From an uncultured Verrucomicrobiales bacterium (lineage in GTDB: Bacteria; Verrucomicrobiota; Verrucomicrobiia; Verrucomicrobiales; Akkermansiaceae), in the NCBI GenBank assembly GCA_938001985.1, contig CALLBE010000185.1, positions 1-5,973 of the forward strand: a stretch of DNA of 5,973 nt, written 5' to 3'. The notes beneath the pieces were generated by a model that saw nothing but the letters and a program-made list of their open reading frames with translations, was not told the DNA's origin and ran no database searches. Positions within the stretch are counted from its first letter, which is position 1. The number at the start of each line of letters is the position of its first letter. This document shows, piece by piece, positions 5,394 to 5,973 of the stretch. A program made the position numbers and the translations under genes.

Positions 5394-5639
5394 ATGTACG
5401 CAGAATTGACATGGCTAATAATTCTCAACAGTGTCAATATTGTTATATTAGTTTTCAACAAATCCATCGCGAGATTCCTGTTCAAGGCATATAATGTGAA
5501 TAATCACGAAACTAAAAAAGCAACACCAGACGTTTTAAAAAAGATAAAATTTACCGAAAAAACAGGGCGAAAAACCTTACTTTTAATATCTATCTTTAAC
5601 TCTGTATTTCTTACTCTTGCCTACTTCCTATCCCAATAA
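5394..5639 (+). CDS. Small two-helix membrane protein, function unknown
   Basis: This is an 81-residue protein that I do not recognise. It has a hydrophobic segment at about 5-22 (rich in Ile, Leu and Val), a basic, polar middle from 23 to 60 with eleven Lys/Arg residues, and a second hydrophobic segment at about 61-79. Two transmembrane helices joined by a positive loop suggest a hairpin in the inner membrane with the loop in the cytoplasm. The ATG is the only reasonable start in this frame, which is closed upstream by an in-frame TGA near 5330. AGGA abuts the ATG, too close for a normal Shine-Dalgarno. The gene lies 25 nt after the alkyltransferase gene on the same strand, so the two may be co-transcribed. 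The codon pattern and a clean membrane profile favour a real gene over a chance frame, but no family match supports it. Confidence 0.6.
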   Translation: MYAELTWLIILNSVNIVILVFNKSIARFLFKAYNVNNHETKKATPDVLKKIKFTEKTGRKTLLLISIFNSVFLTLAYFLSQ

Positions 5640-5684
5640 AGATTGAGTCTTACTCTCTTAAAAAATTCACATCTAAACCCAAGC

Positions 5685-5712
5685 TTGCGAAATATTAAAA
5701 CTAAGGTAACTT
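5685..5712 (+). promoter_or_regulatory. Possible promoter (TTGCGA - 16 nt - TAACTT) for the last gene
   Basis: TTGCGA (5685-5690) and TAACTT (5707-5712) are 16 nt apart, ahead of the gene starting at 5741. Transcription would begin near 5719, leaving a short T/C-rich leader with no Shine-Dalgarno. The match to sigma-70 consensus is modest and the region is AT-rich, so this is a weak call. Confidence 0.22.
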
Positions 5713-5740
5713 ATTAAAGCCTCTTATCTTTCTTTTTTCT

Positions 5741-5973
5741 ATGCCACTCCATTCTGAGAACAAACACCCCGCCAAGCGTTCTCCTAAGAAAACGGCTCGA
5801 AAAAGAGCTCCCAAGAGAGCTAAACAAAAGAAACGTTTAGCCAGTGAGAATCCGCGTAAAAATGAGAAGAGAAAATGGTGGTGGGCTCCTGCCAATTGGT
5901 TTGAAAACAAAGTCTTTGATGCGAACGGGCCCGCTTGGTTTGAAAAACTAGGCTCCTTTCTAATAAAAGTCAC
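5741..5973 (+). CDS. Protein with Lys/Arg-rich N-terminus, C-terminus beyond window
   Basis: Only the first 77 codons are visible. Residues 1-45 are strongly basic (19 Lys or Arg, with clusters such as KKTARKRAPKRAKQKKR at 16-32) and look unstructured. Then come WWW at 46-48 and two similar short blocks, NWFENK at 52-57 and AWFEKL at 65-70, followed by GSFLIKV, where a hydrophobic segment may be starting. A basic cytoplasmic tail ahead of a first membrane helix is seen in class A penicillin-binding proteins and FtsK-type proteins, but nothing here identifies either, so I give no function. ATG 5741 is the only start before an in-frame TAA at 5702-5704. No Shine-Dalgarno is present; the ATG directly follows a T-rich stretch. 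The opposite strand is also open across this span, but it lacks any family signature, while this frame has the bias of a real basic tail. Confidence 0.65.
   Translation, partial: MPLHSENKHPAKRSPKKTARKRAPKRAKQKKRLASENPRKNEKRKWWWAPANWFENKVFDANGPAWFEKLGSFLIKV

Noticed and set aside
5638..5665. A short GAGT/ACTC stem after the 81-residue protein gene as a terminator
   Set aside because: It has only four central pairs, a bulge, and is followed by A residues rather than a T-tract on the plus strand.
5701..5973. A minus-strand open frame at the right edge
   Set aside because: It has Phe/Leu-rich composition as expected from the complement of Lys-rich codons, and its frame is the shadow of the basic-tail gene starting at 5741.

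Overview
The window looks like ordinary chromosomal DNA from a Gram-negative bacterium. It is fairly AT-rich, gene-dense and has short intergenic gaps. The complete murA with a Cys115 active site and a small lipoprotein with a lipobox fit a didermic, peptidoglycan-making cell. The gene mix and the weak or badly spaced Shine-Dalgarno sequences make me lean to the Verrucomicrobiota (Opitutia-like), but this is an impression from protein style, not something the sequence proves. No mobile element, CRISPR array, tRNA or rRNA was seen.

Positions 1-4343 are a run of five genes on the minus strand, read in the order murA (3072-4343), an MFS transporter (1670-3013), yqeY (1224-1670), a Lon-substrate-binding-domain protein (575-1213) and a metX-like acyltransferase cut by the window edge (1-534). 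Gaps are 58 nt, a 1-nt overlap (TAATG), 10 nt and 40 nt, with no terminator between them, so they are probably one transcript. The roles are mixed: first committed step of peptidoglycan synthesis, export or uptake of an unknown solute, a tRNA-amidotransferase-like helper domain, a stand-alone LonN domain, and methionine-pathway acyl transfer.

Positions 4344-4582 are the divergent regulatory region between murA and a plus-strand gene. It holds a 13-bp perfect direct repeat, a 47-nt stretch with no G on the plus strand, and a 10-bp inverted repeat placed where an operator for the plus-strand gene could lie.

Positions 4583-5973 are plus-strand genes: a small TRL-family lipoprotein with its own intrinsic terminator (4583-4911); a 150-nt gap with an AT-rich imperfect hairpin; a 100-residue single-domain O6-alkylguanine-DNA alkyltransferase (5066-5368) that keeps the active-site cysteine but has Gln where the arginine finger normally lies; an 81-residue two-helix membrane protein of unknown function 25 nt downstream (5394-5639); and the first 77 codons of a protein with a very Lys/Arg-rich N-terminus (from 5741).

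I do not see a new multi-gene system here. The points most worth checking are the Gln-for-Arg alkyltransferase and its small membrane partner, the atypical nucleophile elbow of the metX-like protein, and the repeats in the 4384-4550 region.
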